Part shown: positions 34,074-43,951 of the stretch, one piece after another
Position numbering within the stretch: position 1 is the first letter of the stretch
Layout: each line of letters opens with the position of its first letter
NCBI RefSeq assembly: GCF_001431625.1
Contig: NZ_LLXT01000068.1
Location: forward strand, 1 to 64,000
Direction of reading: 5' to 3'
DNA: 64,000 nt
DNA from: Stenotrophomonas geniculata ATCC 19374 = JCM 13324
Lineage (GTDB): Bacteria; Pseudomonadota; Gammaproteobacteria; Xanthomonadales; Xanthomonadaceae
Notes under the pieces: model-generated
Told to the model about the DNA's origin: nothing
What the model saw: the letters and a program-made list of their open reading frames with translations, nothing else
Database searches by the model: none
Translations under genes and position numbers: made by a program

Positions 34074-35245
34074 GCCCCGACCGCAACGGCTTCGCCGCTT
34101 CGTGGCGGCGCGAGCTGCAGTCGCTGCGCGGCAACCGTGCCGACCTGCTGCTGGTGACCCTGCTGCCCCTGCTGATGCTGGCGGTGATGGCGTGGATGTT
34201 CACGCCGTCGGTGATGCGCGATATCCCCATTGCTGTGGTCGACCTCGACCACAGCAGTGACAGCCGCCTGCTGCTGCGCATGCTCGATGCCAGCCCGGGC
34301 GTGCGCATCGCCAGCCAGCCCGTGGACATGGAAGACGCCCGTTCGCAGCTGCGCCGCCTGGATGTGTTCGCCATCGTACTGGTGCCGCGTGATGTCACCC
34401 GACAGGCGTTGCGTGGACGGCAGGGCACGGTGTTCGCCTATTACAACGCCACCTACATGACCACCGGCCAGTCGGCGGCGCGCGATATCGGCGACGCCGT
34501 CTCGGCCTGGAACGCGCGCCTGCTGCGCGAGCGCATCGGCCTGCAGGTCGGCCCGGGCAAGCTGCGTGCGGCGCCGATCGCGGTGCAGTCGGACATCCTG
34601 TACAACCCGGCACGCAGCTACGAACTGTTCCTGCTGCCACTGATCTTCCCGGCGGTGCTGTCGCTGGTACTGGCGCTGGCCGTAGCCGGCAGCCTTGGCC
34701 GCGAGATCCGCGACGGCACCCTGCCCGCCTGGCTGGGTCGCACGCCGTGGTCGGCGATTGCCGGCAAGGTCGCGCCGTACACTCTGCTGTTCTCGTTGTA
34801 TGGCGCGCTCGGCATTGGGTACCTGGCCTGCCTGCGCGGCGATGGTGTGGCCGGCAGCGCGCTCGTGCTGCTGCTCGCACAGCCACTGTTCTACCTGGCC
34901 ACGGCCGCCTACGCGTTGTTCTTCGTCGGCGTCACCCGCGACATGGGTACCGCGCTGTCCGCGGTCGGCCTCAGCATCGGCACCGCACTGGCATTCTCCA
35001 GCGCCACCTTCCCGGTGCTGGATGGCCCCCTGTTCACCCGTATCTGGCATCAGTTGCTGCCACTCAGCGCCTACATCAAGCTGCAGACCCAGCAGCAGTT
35101 CATCGGTTCGCCGCTGCAGGTTTCGATATGGCCGCTGACCACGCTGTTGTTGATGACGATGGTGGCCGGTGGCATCGGCGGCCTGCGCCTGATCGCCTTT
35201 GCGCGCACGCCCGAAGCCGCACAACCGGCAGGGGCAGACGCATGA
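34058..35245 (+). CDS. ABC-2 type permease 1
   Basis: This 395-residue permease has a first helix at about 30-50 (LLLVTLLPLLMLAVMAWMF), a large extracytoplasmic domain (IPIAVVDLDHSSDSRLLLRM as in YhhJ/YbhS proteins) and five helices in the C-terminal half. It is an exporter permease of the ABC-2 family. It starts inside the end of the adaptor gene and overlaps permease 2 by ATGA. No ATP-binding subunit gene lies in the operon. Confidence 0.85.
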   Translation: MAPALSPDRNGFAASWRRELQSLRGNRADLLLVTLLPLLMLAVMAWMFTPSVMRDIPIAVVDLDHSSDSRLLLRMLDASPGVRIASQPVDMEDARSQLRRLDVFAIVLVPRDVTRQALRGRQGTVFAYYNATYMTTGQSAARDIGDAVSAWNARLLRERIGLQVGPGKLRAAPIAVQSDILYNPARSYELFLLPLIFPAVLSLVLALAVAGSLGREIRDGTLPAWLGRTPWSAIAGKVAPYTLLFSLYGALGIGYLACLRGDGVAGSALVLLLAQPLFYLATAAYALFFVGVTRDMGTALSAVGLSIGTALAFSSATFPVLDGPLFTRIWHQLLPLSAYIKLQTQQQFIGSPLQVSIWPLTTLLLMTMVAGGIGGLRLIAFARTPEAAQPAGADA

Positions 35246-36369
35246 GCGCACTCTGGCGCAGCCTCCGGCAGACCCTGATGGCGGTCCTGTGCGACCGCTA
35301 CGCGATCGTGGTGATGGTCGGCGCGGTGATCCTGTATTCGTTCTTCTACCCGGCCGCGTACCGCCACCAGGTGGCCGGCAACCTGCCGGTGCTGGTGGTG
35401 GACGAAGACCACAGCGCGACCAGCCGCGCGCTGCTGCGAAAGCTCGATGCACTCCGCGTTGCACGCGTGGTCGGGCAACCGGCAGACATCGACAGTGCAC
35501 GCCAGCAGCTGGAAGCCGGCCACGCCGAGGGCATCGTACTGATCCCGGCCAACCTGGAACGCGACATCCTGCGCGGCCATCCGGCCAAGCTGGTGCTGCT
35601 CGGCAACGGCGCCTACCTGGGCCGTGCCAGCTGGGTGCTGGGCAGCGTGGCCGATGCACTGGGCGCGTTCGGGCGTGAGGCGGTAGTCGGCCAGGCGGCC
35701 TTCATGGGCGCACCGCAGGCACCGCCGGTCACCCTGGTGCAGCGCCCGCTGTACAACACGCAGGAAGGCTATGGCAGCGCCATCGTGCCCGGCGTGGCCG
35801 AGCTGATCGTTCACCAGACCCTGTTGATGGGCATCGGCGTGCTGCTCGGTGGCCGCCGACTCGCGCTGGGCCGGCGCCTGCGCTTCGACCTGCCAACGCT
35901 GGCGGGCATGGCATTGGGCTTCAGCCTGATCGGCCTGTTCGGTCTGTTCTGGTACGCCGGCTTCACCGCGTGGGTGCAGGACTATCCGCGCGGCGGCAAT
36001 CCACTGGGCCAGTTGTTGGGCGGTACGCTGTTCATCGCCGCCACGGTGGCGTTCGGCCTGTTCGTCGGCAGCTTCTTCCGCACCCGCGAACGCGCCTTCC
36101 AGTACATCATCGCCACCTCGATCCCACTGTTTTTCCTGGCCAACCTGTCGTGGCCGGCGGTGATGACGCCGCAACCGCTGGTCTGGCTGGCGCAGCTGCT
36201 GCCGACCACCTCGGGCATCAACCTGATGGTGCGCCTGAACCAGATGGACGCCCGCCTGGCTGAAGTCGGCCACGAACTGATCACTCTCACCGTCCTGCTG
36301 CTGCTCTACGGCAGCCTCGCCGCCTGGCGCCTCCTCGAAAAAAAGGGGACCAAGGGGATTGAGTCGTAA
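35242..36369 (+). CDS. ABC-2 type permease 2
   Basis: This 375-residue paralogue of permease 1 has LPVLVVDEDHSATSRALLRK in the extracytoplasmic domain and the same helix layout. Together they likely form the heterodimeric membrane part of a tripartite exporter with the TolC and HlyD proteins. The last codons (about EKKGTKGIES) lie in an inverted repeat that also works as terminator. A nucleotide-binding subunit must come from elsewhere, unless the system works in an unusual way. Confidence 0.85.
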   Translation: MSALWRSLRQTLMAVLCDRYAIVVMVGAVILYSFFYPAAYRHQVAGNLPVLVVDEDHSATSRALLRKLDALRVARVVGQPADIDSARQQLEAGHAEGIVLIPANLERDILRGHPAKLVLLGNGAYLGRASWVLGSVADALGAFGREAVVGQAAFMGAPQAPPVTLVQRPLYNTQEGYGSAIVPGVAELIVHQTLLMGIGVLLGGRRLALGRRLRFDLPTLAGMALGFSLIGLFGLFWYAGFTAWVQDYPRGGNPLGQLLGGTLFIAATVAFGLFVGSFFRTRERAFQYIIATSIPLFFLANLSWPAVMTPQPLVWLAQLLPTTSGINLMVRLNQMDARLAEVGHELITLTVLLLLYGSLAAWRLLEKKGTKGIES

Positions 36370-36415
36370 ACGGCAAGGTCGGGGGATGCGGCTCAATCCC
36401 CTCCGCCCCCTTTTC
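36338..36415. terminator. Long inverted repeat / terminator overlapping two gene ends
   Basis: The left arm (36338-36363, A-run then GGGGACCAAGGGGATTGAG) pairs with the right arm (36392-36415, CTCAATCCCCTCCGCCCCCT then TT) with a few mismatches. It carries the stop codon of permease 2 and touches the stop of the convergent gene. The A/T runs on both ends allow termination both ways. Confidence 0.65.
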
Positions 36416-37784
36416 AGGGGTCGGGCGCGTACCAGAACGGGATGCGGTACTCGCGGCGTCGCTCCGGGCCGCGCTCGCCCCCTTCGGCATTCCAGACCAG
36501 GCTCAGGTCATGGCGACCCGGTGCCAGCGTCGCCATGGGCAGATAGCCCACCAGGCCACGCATGTCGAGATCGCGGCGCTCCATCGGCATGAAGGCGTGC
36601 AGGTCAACCGGCGTGCCATCCAGCTGCACCCGCCACAACCGGGACAGGCACTCCACCGCTGCGCTGGCAGCCTTTGCGCCAGTCGCTTCATTGCGTGCGG
36701 CGGGCAAGGCGGTGCAGTGCTGGCGCGCCAGCGGGTTGTCGCGCTGGGGGCGGTGTGGAATGAACACACGCAGGCGTGAACCACTGATAGTGTCCGACGG
36801 GATCATCGGGTACGGCAGCAGCTGATCGTGCGCCGAACGCATCGATTCGTAATGCGCGCTCAACATGCCGTGTTCGACGGCCTCGTCGGTCATCACCTGG
36901 TAGCGGTTGAACAGCGAGAACTTCACCGAACCCAGCACCTGCACCCCGCCCAGCACCATGGCCACCATCACCGCCAGCAGATAGACCGCCATGAACGAAC
37001 GCGAGCGCAGGTTGCTCTGCAGGGTCAACTGCATGGTCTGCATCAGGCGCAGCAGGGGAATCCGTTGCAGGCCCGCCAGGAAGCGCTGCAGCCACCGCTG
37101 CACGCCGTCATAGGGCTGGTCGCGCCGCTGCCGGCGCGCAATGACACGCTCCAGCAGTGCAGGAACCAGTGCGAGTACAAGCAGGCTGGCCAGCACGGTA
37201 CCGACCACGATCATGGCCACACGATCGGAACCACCGGCAAGCGCACTGATCGCCATCGCCACGCACAACGTCAGCACGGCCATCACCAGGGTGCCGGCCA
37301 GCGTCTGTACCGCCAGCAGCGTGGTGGAGAAGAGCATGGTGGCCAAACGATCAGCGCGTTCGATGCTGCCGTCCAGGCCACCGTCGCGCGCCTTGAGGAA
37401 AGCGCGCGATACCGGGCCCATCTGCGGCAGGCGTTCCCAGTCGATGCCCTTGGGAAAGTGCGATTTCAGCCCGATCAGGCCTATCCAGTACCCGCGCACG
37501 GTCAGGTGCGCGATCAGCGCTACCGCCAGCACGTAACACATGCCCACGCTGATGCTGAAACCAAACCACAGCACCTGGAAGTACATGCCTTCCGTATGCA
37601 GGCTGCTGCGCGCCCACGCATCGAACAGGTAGCCAGGCACCGCCAACAGTGCGAACGCCAGCAGGCCGGAAATGAACAGTTCCAACTCATCGGTACGCTC
37701 ACGCAGCCGACCGAAGCGCGTGCTCGCCTCGGGTCCGGGCTCGGCAACCGGCACGTGCGACTCTGCGACGGGCAATTCGTTCAC
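36414..37784 (-). CDS. Large membrane protein of unknown function
   Basis: This protein of about 456 residues has helices near residues 35-55 (LELFISGLLAFALLAVPGYL), 70-95, a pair around 150-205 (LATMLFSTTLLAVQTLAGTL; VAMIVVGTVLASLLVLALVP) and one near 265-285 (SFMAVYLLAVMVAMVLGGVQ), then a long C-terminal extracytoplasmic domain with two or more cysteines. I do not recognise the family. GTG 37784 was chosen because AAGGAT lies about 9 nt upstream and the open frame beyond it is not protein-like. It is a single gene. Confidence 0.7.
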   Translation of the reverse strand: MNELPVAESHVPVAEPGPEASTRFGRLRERTDELELFISGLLAFALLAVPGYLFDAWARSSLHTEGMYFQVLWFGFSISVGMCYVLAVALIAHLTVRGYWIGLIGLKSHFPKGIDWERLPQMGPVSRAFLKARDGGLDGSIERADRLATMLFSTTLLAVQTLAGTLVMAVLTLCVAMAISALAGGSDRVAMIVVGTVLASLLVLALVPALLERVIARRQRRDQPYDGVQRWLQRFLAGLQRIPLLRLMQTMQLTLQSNLRSRSFMAVYLLAVMVAMVLGGVQVLGSVKFSLFNRYQVMTDEAVEHGMLSAHYESMRSAHDQLLPYPMIPSDTISGSRLRVFIPHRPQRDNPLARQHCTALPAARNEATGAKAASAAVECLSRLWRVQLDGTPVDLHAFMPMERRDLDMRGLVGYLPMATLAPGRHDLSLVWNAEGGERGPERRREYRIPFWYAPDP

Positions 37785-37928
37785 AGGGCATTCATCCTTG
37801 GAGGTCGGCGCAGTATAGGCACGACACAGCGGCCGGCGATACGGGGCCCACAACGAGGAACGCCGGCATGGGGCCGGCGTTCGAGGAACTGCGTTGCGGA
37901 AGGGGGATTACGCTGTTGGCATCATCGG

Positions 37929-38291
37929 TCAGCGGTAAACGCGTTCGCAGCGGCGTTCGACCACGCGGTCGCCGTTCTTCTGCTGGCTGTTGCCCTGGAT
38001 CTGGCGGCCGGCAGCGCCGCCCGCTACGGCACCGGCCACGGTGGCCAGCTTCTTGCCGTTGCCACCGCCCACCTGGTTGCCCAGCAGGCCACCAATCACA
38101 GCGCCAGTGGCGGTACCGGCGATGCGGTTGGGATCGCGCGAATTACGCTGCACTTCCACGTTCTTGCAGACCACGCGGCTGCCGTCATTGAATTTGCGTC
38201 CCTCATCGCGCGGCCCATAGGTCTGCGCGCCGGCCACCGACGAAGCCGCCAGCAGGGTGCCCAGCACAAGCAATCGGGTCGAGGTCTTCAT
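37929..38291 (-). CDS. Glycine-zipper 2TM envelope protein
   Basis: This 120-residue protein has a signal peptide ending VAGAQ and a glycine zipper GTATGAVIGGLLGNQVGGGN followed by KLATVAGAVAGGAAGRQIQ, the 17-kDa antigen/SlyB-like motif that forms a helical hairpin in membranes. The C-terminal part has two cysteines with the upstream CKNVEV. The start is ATG 38291 because AGGAG sits 8 nt before it; ATG 38297 is too close to that site. It is likely periplasmic or outer-membrane associated, and its role in envelope stability is inferred. Confidence 0.83.
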   Translation of the reverse strand: MKTSTRLLVLGTLLAASSVAGAQTYGPRDEGRKFNDGSRVVCKNVEVQRNSRDPNRIAGTATGAVIGGLLGNQVGGGNGKKLATVAGAVAGGAAGRQIQGNSQQKNGDRVVERRCERVYR

Positions 38292-38463
38292 GGCCATCTC
38301 CTGAGTTCCGGTATGGCACCAGTGTCCTCCCGCGGTTGGCAACCGGAAGTGAAATGCGCGTGTCCGCCACTTCATCGGCCATCGCACGTTCAGGAAGAAA
38401 ATCCGCGCCCATCGCGACCAGCCGTCGCGATGGGCGCCGTCTCCCTGCCGGCATTGCCCTCTG

Positions 38464-40686
38464 CTAGAACTCTTCCCAACCACCCGCATTGGCGGCCAGC
38501 GTCGGCTCAAGCCGCGGCGACAGCACCGCAGGCCGGCGTACCGGCGCAACCAATGCCGCCACGGCTGCCAGCGCAGGGCGTACTGCGGCGGCGGCGGTCA
38601 CCGCCCCCGTGCGGAACACCGACACGGCTTCGGCCAGCAGGTTCGCCTGCTCCTCCATCGAGCGCGCTGCGGCACTGGCTTCTTCGACCAGCGCGGCATT
38701 CTGCTGGGTGGTCTCATCCATCTGCACCACCGCCTGGTTGACCTGTTCGATGCCCGAGCTCTGCTCCTGGGAGGCAGCAGAGATATCGGCCATGATGTCG
38801 GTCACGCGCTGCACCGAGGCCACGATCTCGCCCATCGTGGTGCCGGCCTGGCGGACCAGCGCCGAGCCGTCTGCGACCTTGCCGACCGAATCCTCGATCA
38901 GGCCCTTGATCTCCTTGGCCGCGCCCGCCGAGCGCTGCGCCAGCGTACGCACTTCGCTGGCCACCACTGCAAAGCCTCTGCCCTGCTCGCCAGCACGCGC
39001 AGCTTCGACCGCCGCGTTCAACGCGAGGATATTGGTCTGGAAGGCGATGCCATCGATGACCGAGATGATCTCGGCGATCTTCTTCGACGCGGCTTCGATG
39101 GCCGACATCGTGGTGACCACCTGCCCGACCACTTCACCGCCCTGCGAGGCAACACCATGCGCGCCGATGGCCAGCTGGTTGGCCTGGCGTGCATGCTCGG
39201 CGTTCTGCTTCACGGTAGAGGTCAGTTCCTCCATCGACGCTGCCGTTTCTTCCAGGTTCGCCGCCTGCTGTTCGGTACGCCGCGACAGGTCGGTGTTGCC
39301 CGAGGCGATCTCGCCCGCTGCCAGGTTGATACTGGAAGCACTGGCCTGGATACGGCCCACGATCTGCTTGAGCTGATCGACGGTGGCGTTGCAGTCATCA
39401 CGCATGCGCGCGAACACGCCGTGGAAATCCCCCTGCATGCGCACGGTCAGGTCGCCGCGCGAGATGGCCTGCAGCAGGGTCGAGACCTGCACCAGGTTCT
39501 CGTCGGTGGTCTGCATCAGGCGATTGAGCCCTGCCACCATGTCGCGGAAATCGTAGGCGAAGCGATCTTCATCACCGCGCAGGCTGAAGTCGCCTGCCGC
39601 GGCCGCTGTCGCCAGCCGGCGGATCTCGCTGTTGATCGCCGACAGGCTGGACTTGGTTTCGTCCATCGCCTGGGTGATCGCCGCCTTCTCGCCGGGCAGC
39701 GGGTCCATGTCCACCGACAGATCGCCGCGTGCGTAGTGCTTCATCACCTCGATCAGCCGGTTCTGTACCTGCACGTGCGATCCAACCAGCGCATTGGTCT
39801 CATGCACCATGCGCCCGTAGTCGCCGGGGAATGCGCTCTCGTCCATGCGGTAGCTGAGGCTGCCGGCATCGTGCTGGCGTGCCAGCTCGCCCTGCGCCGC
39901 CATCACCGACTGCAGCTGTGCCTGCATGCGCTGCATCGACTTCAGCAGCTGGGTCACCTCGTCGTTGCCGGTGGCGTCGATGCTGCTGTCCAGGCGGCCA
40001 CTGGCGATGCCGTCGGCCAGCTTCACCGCGCCTTCCAGCGGACGGGTCAGGCTGCGGGTGATCGCCCAGGCCGCCAACGTGCCCAGCAGCAGGCTCAGTG
40101 CCCCGAACGCGATCGACAGCGTGCCGGTCCACGATTCGGTTGCGCGGTACTCTTCGCGGCTGCGTTCGGTCAGTGTTTCCTGGTGGCGCAGCAGGGCCGA
40201 GATGGATTCATTCCAGGCCGTTGCCAGACCGTGCTCGGCCAGCAGCTCCTTCGCTGCCCCATCAAAATCCCCCACCTTCATGCGCTCATGCAGTTGCTGG
40301 GTTGATGCATCGGTGGCCTTTCGTGCCGCCTCGATGCGCGCGACCAGGGTATCGCCGGTGGCGTCACGCGGAATCTTGATGTACTTGGCCCAGATACCGT
40401 CATAGGTCCGCGACAACTCCTGGGCACGCTGGTAATCCTTGTCGAACTCATCACCCCGCTTGATCACCATCAGGCGGCGATGCATCAGCACCGCGTTGTT
40501 GGTATCAAGCATGTCATTCAACAAACGCATCTTGACCATGTTGACGTCCACCACTTTCTCGAACTGGGCGGATTTCAGCTGATTCCCATACAGCACCAGG
40601 CCAACGATGGCCATGATGAACAGCAGCAGCAGACCGAAGCCGGCGCCAAGCCGGGATCCCACACGGAGATTACGTAAGGCAAGCAT
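38464..40686 (-). CDS. Methyl-accepting chemotaxis protein with CheR-tether
   Basis: This 740-residue chemoreceptor has a membrane helix at 12-34 ([20 protein letters not shown]), a four-helix-bundle-type ligand domain (about 35-190), a second helix ([20 protein letters not shown]), then HAMP and an additional HAMP-like linker region (about 210-450). The signalling domain contains [20 protein letters not shown] and [20 protein letters not shown], the hairpin tip that binds CheA/CheW. The C-terminus GWEEF fits the xWxxF pentapeptide that tethers CheR/CheB. The ligand is unknown. ATG 40686 begins the family-like N-terminus. Confidence 0.9.
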   Translation of the reverse strand: MLALRNLRVGSRLGAGFGLLLLFIMAIVGLVLYGNQLKSAQFEKVVDVNMVKMRLLNDMLDTNNAVLMHRRLMVIKRGDEFDKDYQRAQELSRTYDGIWAKYIKIPRDATGDTLVARIEAARKATDASTQQLHERMKVGDFDGAAKELLAEHGLATAWNESISALLRHQETLTERSREEYRATESWTGTLSIAFGALSLLLGTLAAWAITRSLTRPLEGAVKLADGIASGRLDSSIDATGNDEVTQLLKSMQRMQAQLQSVMAAQGELARQHDAGSLSYRMDESAFPGDYGRMVHETNALVGSHVQVQNRLIEVMKHYARGDLSVDMDPLPGEKAAITQAMDETKSSLSAINSEIRRLATAAAAGDFSLRGDEDRFAYDFRDMVAGLNRLMQTTDENLVQVSTLLQAISRGDLTVRMQGDFHGVFARMRDDCNATVDQLKQIVGRIQASASSINLAAGEIASGNTDLSRRTEQQAANLEETAASMEELTSTVKQNAEHARQANQLAIGAHGVASQGGEVVGQVVTTMSAIEAASKKIAEIISVIDGIAFQTNILALNAAVEAARAGEQGRGFAVVASEVRTLAQRSAGAAKEIKGLIEDSVGKVADGSALVRQAGTTMGEIVASVQRVTDIMADISAASQEQSSGIEQVNQAVVQMDETTQQNAALVEEASAAARSMEEQANLLAEAVSVFRTGAVTAAAAVRPALAAVAALVAPVRRPAVLSPRLEPTLAANAGGWEEF

Positions 40687-40968
40687 CTCAATTCCCTTGA
40701 TCGTGGCCGTACGTTCGATGGCGGCGCAGCGAAGGGAAACTTTACGGGACTTTATATATGGACCGATCCAAATATATGGAACTGTGCAGGCAGTCAGAAA
40801 ACAAGGCGGCAGATAATGGCGCCATATCATTATCGAATACCGCTGACACGCCAGCGCCCGATGAAAATCACGCAGGTTTAACACCATAATCATGCCAGCT
40901 CCATCCGAAGCGGCCCTGGATTATCTGCGCCGGACACAACCGCCGCCCGGGAGGGCTACAGTCTGCAG

Positions 40969-41361
40969 ATGACACGGATCCTGCACATCGAAGGCGCGTC
41001 CATCAACGACATCGCCAGCCTCTACGTGGAAATCAATCGCGTGTTCATGGCCGACGAAGACTGGCAATTGGGCGCAAGCCTGGATGCGCTTGATGACCTG
41101 CTTCACGGCGGCTACGGCGCTCTCGCAGGCCATGCCATCGCCACGGTGGTGTGGCGTGACATCGCCCACAGCCGCGATGCACTGGGCCGCGAGACCACGC
41201 GCGCCTGGCTGCAATCAAAACTCGCTCAGGGCGGCAGGTTCAACGGTGCGGCCATCCAGGCTCAGTTGACGGCACTGGCGCTTGGCCAGGGACAGACCTA
41301 CTTCGAGATCGTCATGGAGATCTTCGGCAGCCATCCGCAGATCACCCTGGTGCCTGGCTGA
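40969..41361 (+). CDS. Barstar-like ribonuclease inhibitor family protein
   Basis: This 130-residue acidic protein has ASINDIASLYVEINRVF near the start and LGASLDALDDLLHGGYGAL, the helix-loop typical of barstar, in which the aspartates block the nuclease. The C-terminal FEIVMEIFGSHPQITLV also fits barstar-like proteins. No barnase-type ribonuclease gene is adjacent, so the partner is unknown. Assignment rests on motif shape and family memory. Confidence 0.6.
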   Translation: MTRILHIEGASINDIASLYVEINRVFMADEDWQLGASLDALDDLLHGGYGALAGHAIATVVWRDIAHSRDALGRETTRAWLQSKLAQGGRFNGAAIQAQLTALALGQGQTYFEIVMEIFGSHPQITLVPG

Positions 41362-41391
41362 GCGGGCTGCAGCGACCAGCCCCACATCAGC

Positions 41392-42384
41392 TCAGAGCTT
41401 GGCCAGGGCATCGCCCAGACGGCGCGGGAACGCCACCTCGCTGGCCAGGTGCCATGCGCGTGCATTGGCGCCCAGCCGGGTCCACTCGGCCTCATCCATC
41501 GCCAGCGCGCGCTCGACGGCCTGTTCCAGCGCCTTCTCATCCACATGCCAGGTCCTAGACAGATGGCAGGGCTCGCCCTCGTGCGCGGCAACCAGGATGC
41601 CGCGGCTGTCGTCGATCATCTGATTCATCGGCGCGCCGTCACAGGTGATCACCACCGCCCCGCAGCTCATCGCTTCCACCAGATAGTGGCCCCAGCCTTC
41701 GGTCTGCGACAGGCACAGGTGGAACGCATGTTCGTTCTGCAGGCGCTGCACCTCCTGGTCGGGCAGCCGCTCGCGGACGATTCTCAGGTTCGCGGCACCG
41801 CCCTCATCTTCGTCCGAAGGGCCGCCGCGCAGGATGGTCAGCAAGGGCCATTCGGGGTGCCGTTTCCAGACATTGACGAGTGCAGCCGTTCCCTTCATAC
41901 GGCTGGTACCGGCCGCATGCAGGAAGCTGCGCGGCCTGCGCGGCACTGCCGGGTCGTAGCGGTCACGGCTGCAGAAACCGACTTCCAGCGCGCGCATGCC
42001 CAGCGCGTTGAAGATGCGCGTGGCTTCTTCGGTCTTGGTCAGCAACGCATCGAACCGCGGCAGGATCCGCAGGCTGCGTGCGGACACCCATTCCGGATTC
42101 GGGATCAACAGATTGACGTTGGCCAGTCCGAAGCTCGCCGGCCGGACATGTTCCAGCGAGATGTTGACGTCGAACCGGGCCGGCGTGCGCCCCAGGCTCA
42201 GCCACGAGGCCAGCAGCCTGCGCAGGCGCATTCCGCGGAGTTTCCAGGCGCCACCATTGCGGACCGCGTCCAGGCGGCTGACCGTCACCGTGTGCCCGAG
42301 CTGCTGCAACGAGCGCTCGATCACCTGGATGTCATGGGACAGCCCACGCTGGTTGTCGGCGGCCAGCAGATGGATATGCGCCAT
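41392..42384 (-). CDS. Glycosyltransferase (GT4-like)
   Basis: This 330-residue protein has a GT-B fold C-terminal half with FLHAAGTSRMKGTAALVNVW and CLSQTEGWGHYLVEAMSCGA, then VVITCDGAPMNQMI, the donor-binding EAMSCG region of GT4 enzymes. It likely transfers a sugar in surface polysaccharide assembly. The start codon overlaps the stop of the O-antigen-ligase-like gene (TGATG), so the two are co-translated. Confidence 0.82.
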   Translation of the reverse strand: MAHIHLLAADNQRGLSHDIQVIERSLQQLGHTVTVSRLDAVRNGGAWKLRGMRLRRLLASWLSLGRTPARFDVNISLEHVRPASFGLANVNLLIPNPEWVSARSLRILPRFDALLTKTEEATRIFNALGMRALEVGFCSRDRYDPAVPRRPRSFLHAAGTSRMKGTAALVNVWKRHPEWPLLTILRGGPSDEDEGGAANLRIVRERLPDQEVQRLQNEHAFHLCLSQTEGWGHYLVEAMSCGAVVITCDGAPMNQMIDDSRGILVAAHEGEPCHLSRTWHVDEKALEQAVERALAMDEAEWTRLGANARAWHLASEVAFPRRLGDALAKL

Positions 42385-43661
42385 CAGGAGGGACTCCCTG
42401 GCCGGAGCAGGTCACGCGCCGGCAAGGCGGTCGCCAGCATGAAACCCAGCACCAGGTAGAAATAGAACGAATGCGGCATCGCCCGGTAGAACACGTTGTC
42501 CGTGAACGCCGAAAGCGCATAGACGATGACCACGGCAAGTCCGGCGGTGGCGATCATCGCGGTGATGTCGTCGGCGTGGCCGAGACGTCGCACGAAATGG
42601 ATGCCGGGCAGGATGAAGACCAGCAGCATGATCAGCAGCAACGGCACGCCACCGGTCACCGCCGCTTCCAGGTACTCGTTGTGTGGGTGGTTGTAGCGGA
42701 AGATCGACTCGGACACCTCGCCGCGGGCGATGCCCTCACGTGCATAGGTACCGAACTGGTTCAGGCCCACCCCCGCCACGGGATGCTCGGCGAAGGCGTC
42801 GACGGCCACGCCCCACATGGCGATGCGCTCGCGGACCGAGCCGACCTCGTTTTCCTGGTTGAAACCGGAGATCTCGCCACTGACCTCACCGAAGCGCTGG
42901 ATCACCTCATGGTTCAGCACCGAGGTGGCGCCGACCACGCCAATGACCAGGGCACCGACGAAGGCCAGTGCCCCCCGCCAGCGCCGGGTGCGCCGGACGT
43001 GCACCGCAATCACCATCAGCATGGCGGGAATGAACGCCAGGATCGGCCCGCGGCTCTGCGCCAGGATCGAACCATAGACGCCGACGGCGATGGCCACGCC
43101 GTGCAGCCAGCGTTCGGCCGGATGGACATTGGGCTGGATCAACCGGATGACCGAGAACAGCGCCATGCACAGCGTCACCATGGTGAACTCGATGGCGGTC
43201 CATTCGCCGCCACTGAAACCGTGCGCGCGTTCAAGGCCCATCACGTGGTGCTGCACGATGCACGACCCGCCGAAGACCAGGGTGGACAGGGCGAAGATCT
43301 TCCAGATCAGGCGCCAGTCCAGCGCAGTGGCGAACACTGCAGCGGTGCCCAGGTAGAGCAGTGTCTGTGCAGGAAGGTCCAGTTCGTTCCAGCGCAGCCC
43401 GTGCCAGAGGATGCTGTAGAAGGCATAGGCCAGGCGCAGGAAGCAGACGATCACGATGAACCGGGCGATGCGGTAGCGCAGGCGGACATCGGGCTGGCGG
43501 CGGATCAGAACCACGCCGGTGACCAGCAGGGCCAGCAGCAGCACCGCCTTCAGCAAGGTGTAGGGTGCGGAGCCGGCAAGCGGAACGATGGCGACCAGGA
43601 TGCTCAGCAGGACGGTACGCCAGGTGTAACGAGGTTCGGCGGCCATGCAGGCTGCAGTCAT
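42384..43661 (-). CDS. O-antigen ligase/polymerase-like membrane protein
   Basis: This protein of about 425 residues has 10-12 helices and the Wzy_C signature. ILAQSRGPILAFIPAMLMVI is followed by a large periplasmic loop with VGLNQFGTY and YNHPHNEYLEAAVTGGVPLL, where the HNEYLE histidine is typical of WaaL/Wzy/PglL proteins. It joins or polymerises lipid-linked glycans in the periplasm. The start could be 43661 (GGAAAG about 7 nt upstream) or 43676. It is operonic with the glycosyltransferase. Confidence 0.8.
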   Translation of the reverse strand: MTAACMAAEPRYTWRTVLLSILVAIVPLAGSAPYTLLKAVLLLALLVTGVVLIRRQPDVRLRYRIARFIVIVCFLRLAYAFYSILWHGLRWNELDLPAQTLLYLGTAAVFATALDWRLIWKIFALSTLVFGGSCIVQHHVMGLERAHGFSGGEWTAIEFTMVTLCMALFSVIRLIQPNVHPAERWLHGVAIAVGVYGSILAQSRGPILAFIPAMLMVIAVHVRRTRRWRGALAFVGALVIGVVGATSVLNHEVIQRFGEVSGEISGFNQENEVGSVRERIAMWGVAVDAFAEHPVAGVGLNQFGTYAREGIARGEVSESIFRYNHPHNEYLEAAVTGGVPLLLIMLLVFILPGIHFVRRLGHADDITAMIATAGLAVVIVYALSAFTDNVFYRAMPHSFYFYLVLGFMLATALPARDLLRPGSPS

Positions 43662-43951
43662 GCTTGTTCTTTCCATCAACGCCCGCCCGGGATGAGTCGC
43701 CCCGGTTTCCATGGAGGCCGCTTGGCGGAAATCGCCGGGGCTGACACTACCGTGGGGCCCCGTGGAAATCAACCAAACCGCAGGTGTACGGGGGCCTGCG
43801 TTGGCGTACGGACAGTCGCGGGCAACCGCCCTTGTCTCTGGGCTTCCGGTCGGGATCATCGACCGCCCCAGGTCGCTACACTAACGATCTCTCCGGCCAT
43901 GCCTGCGCGTGGCCACGCCCCGACGCCCTGCCAAGACGCGAAACGCCCCAA

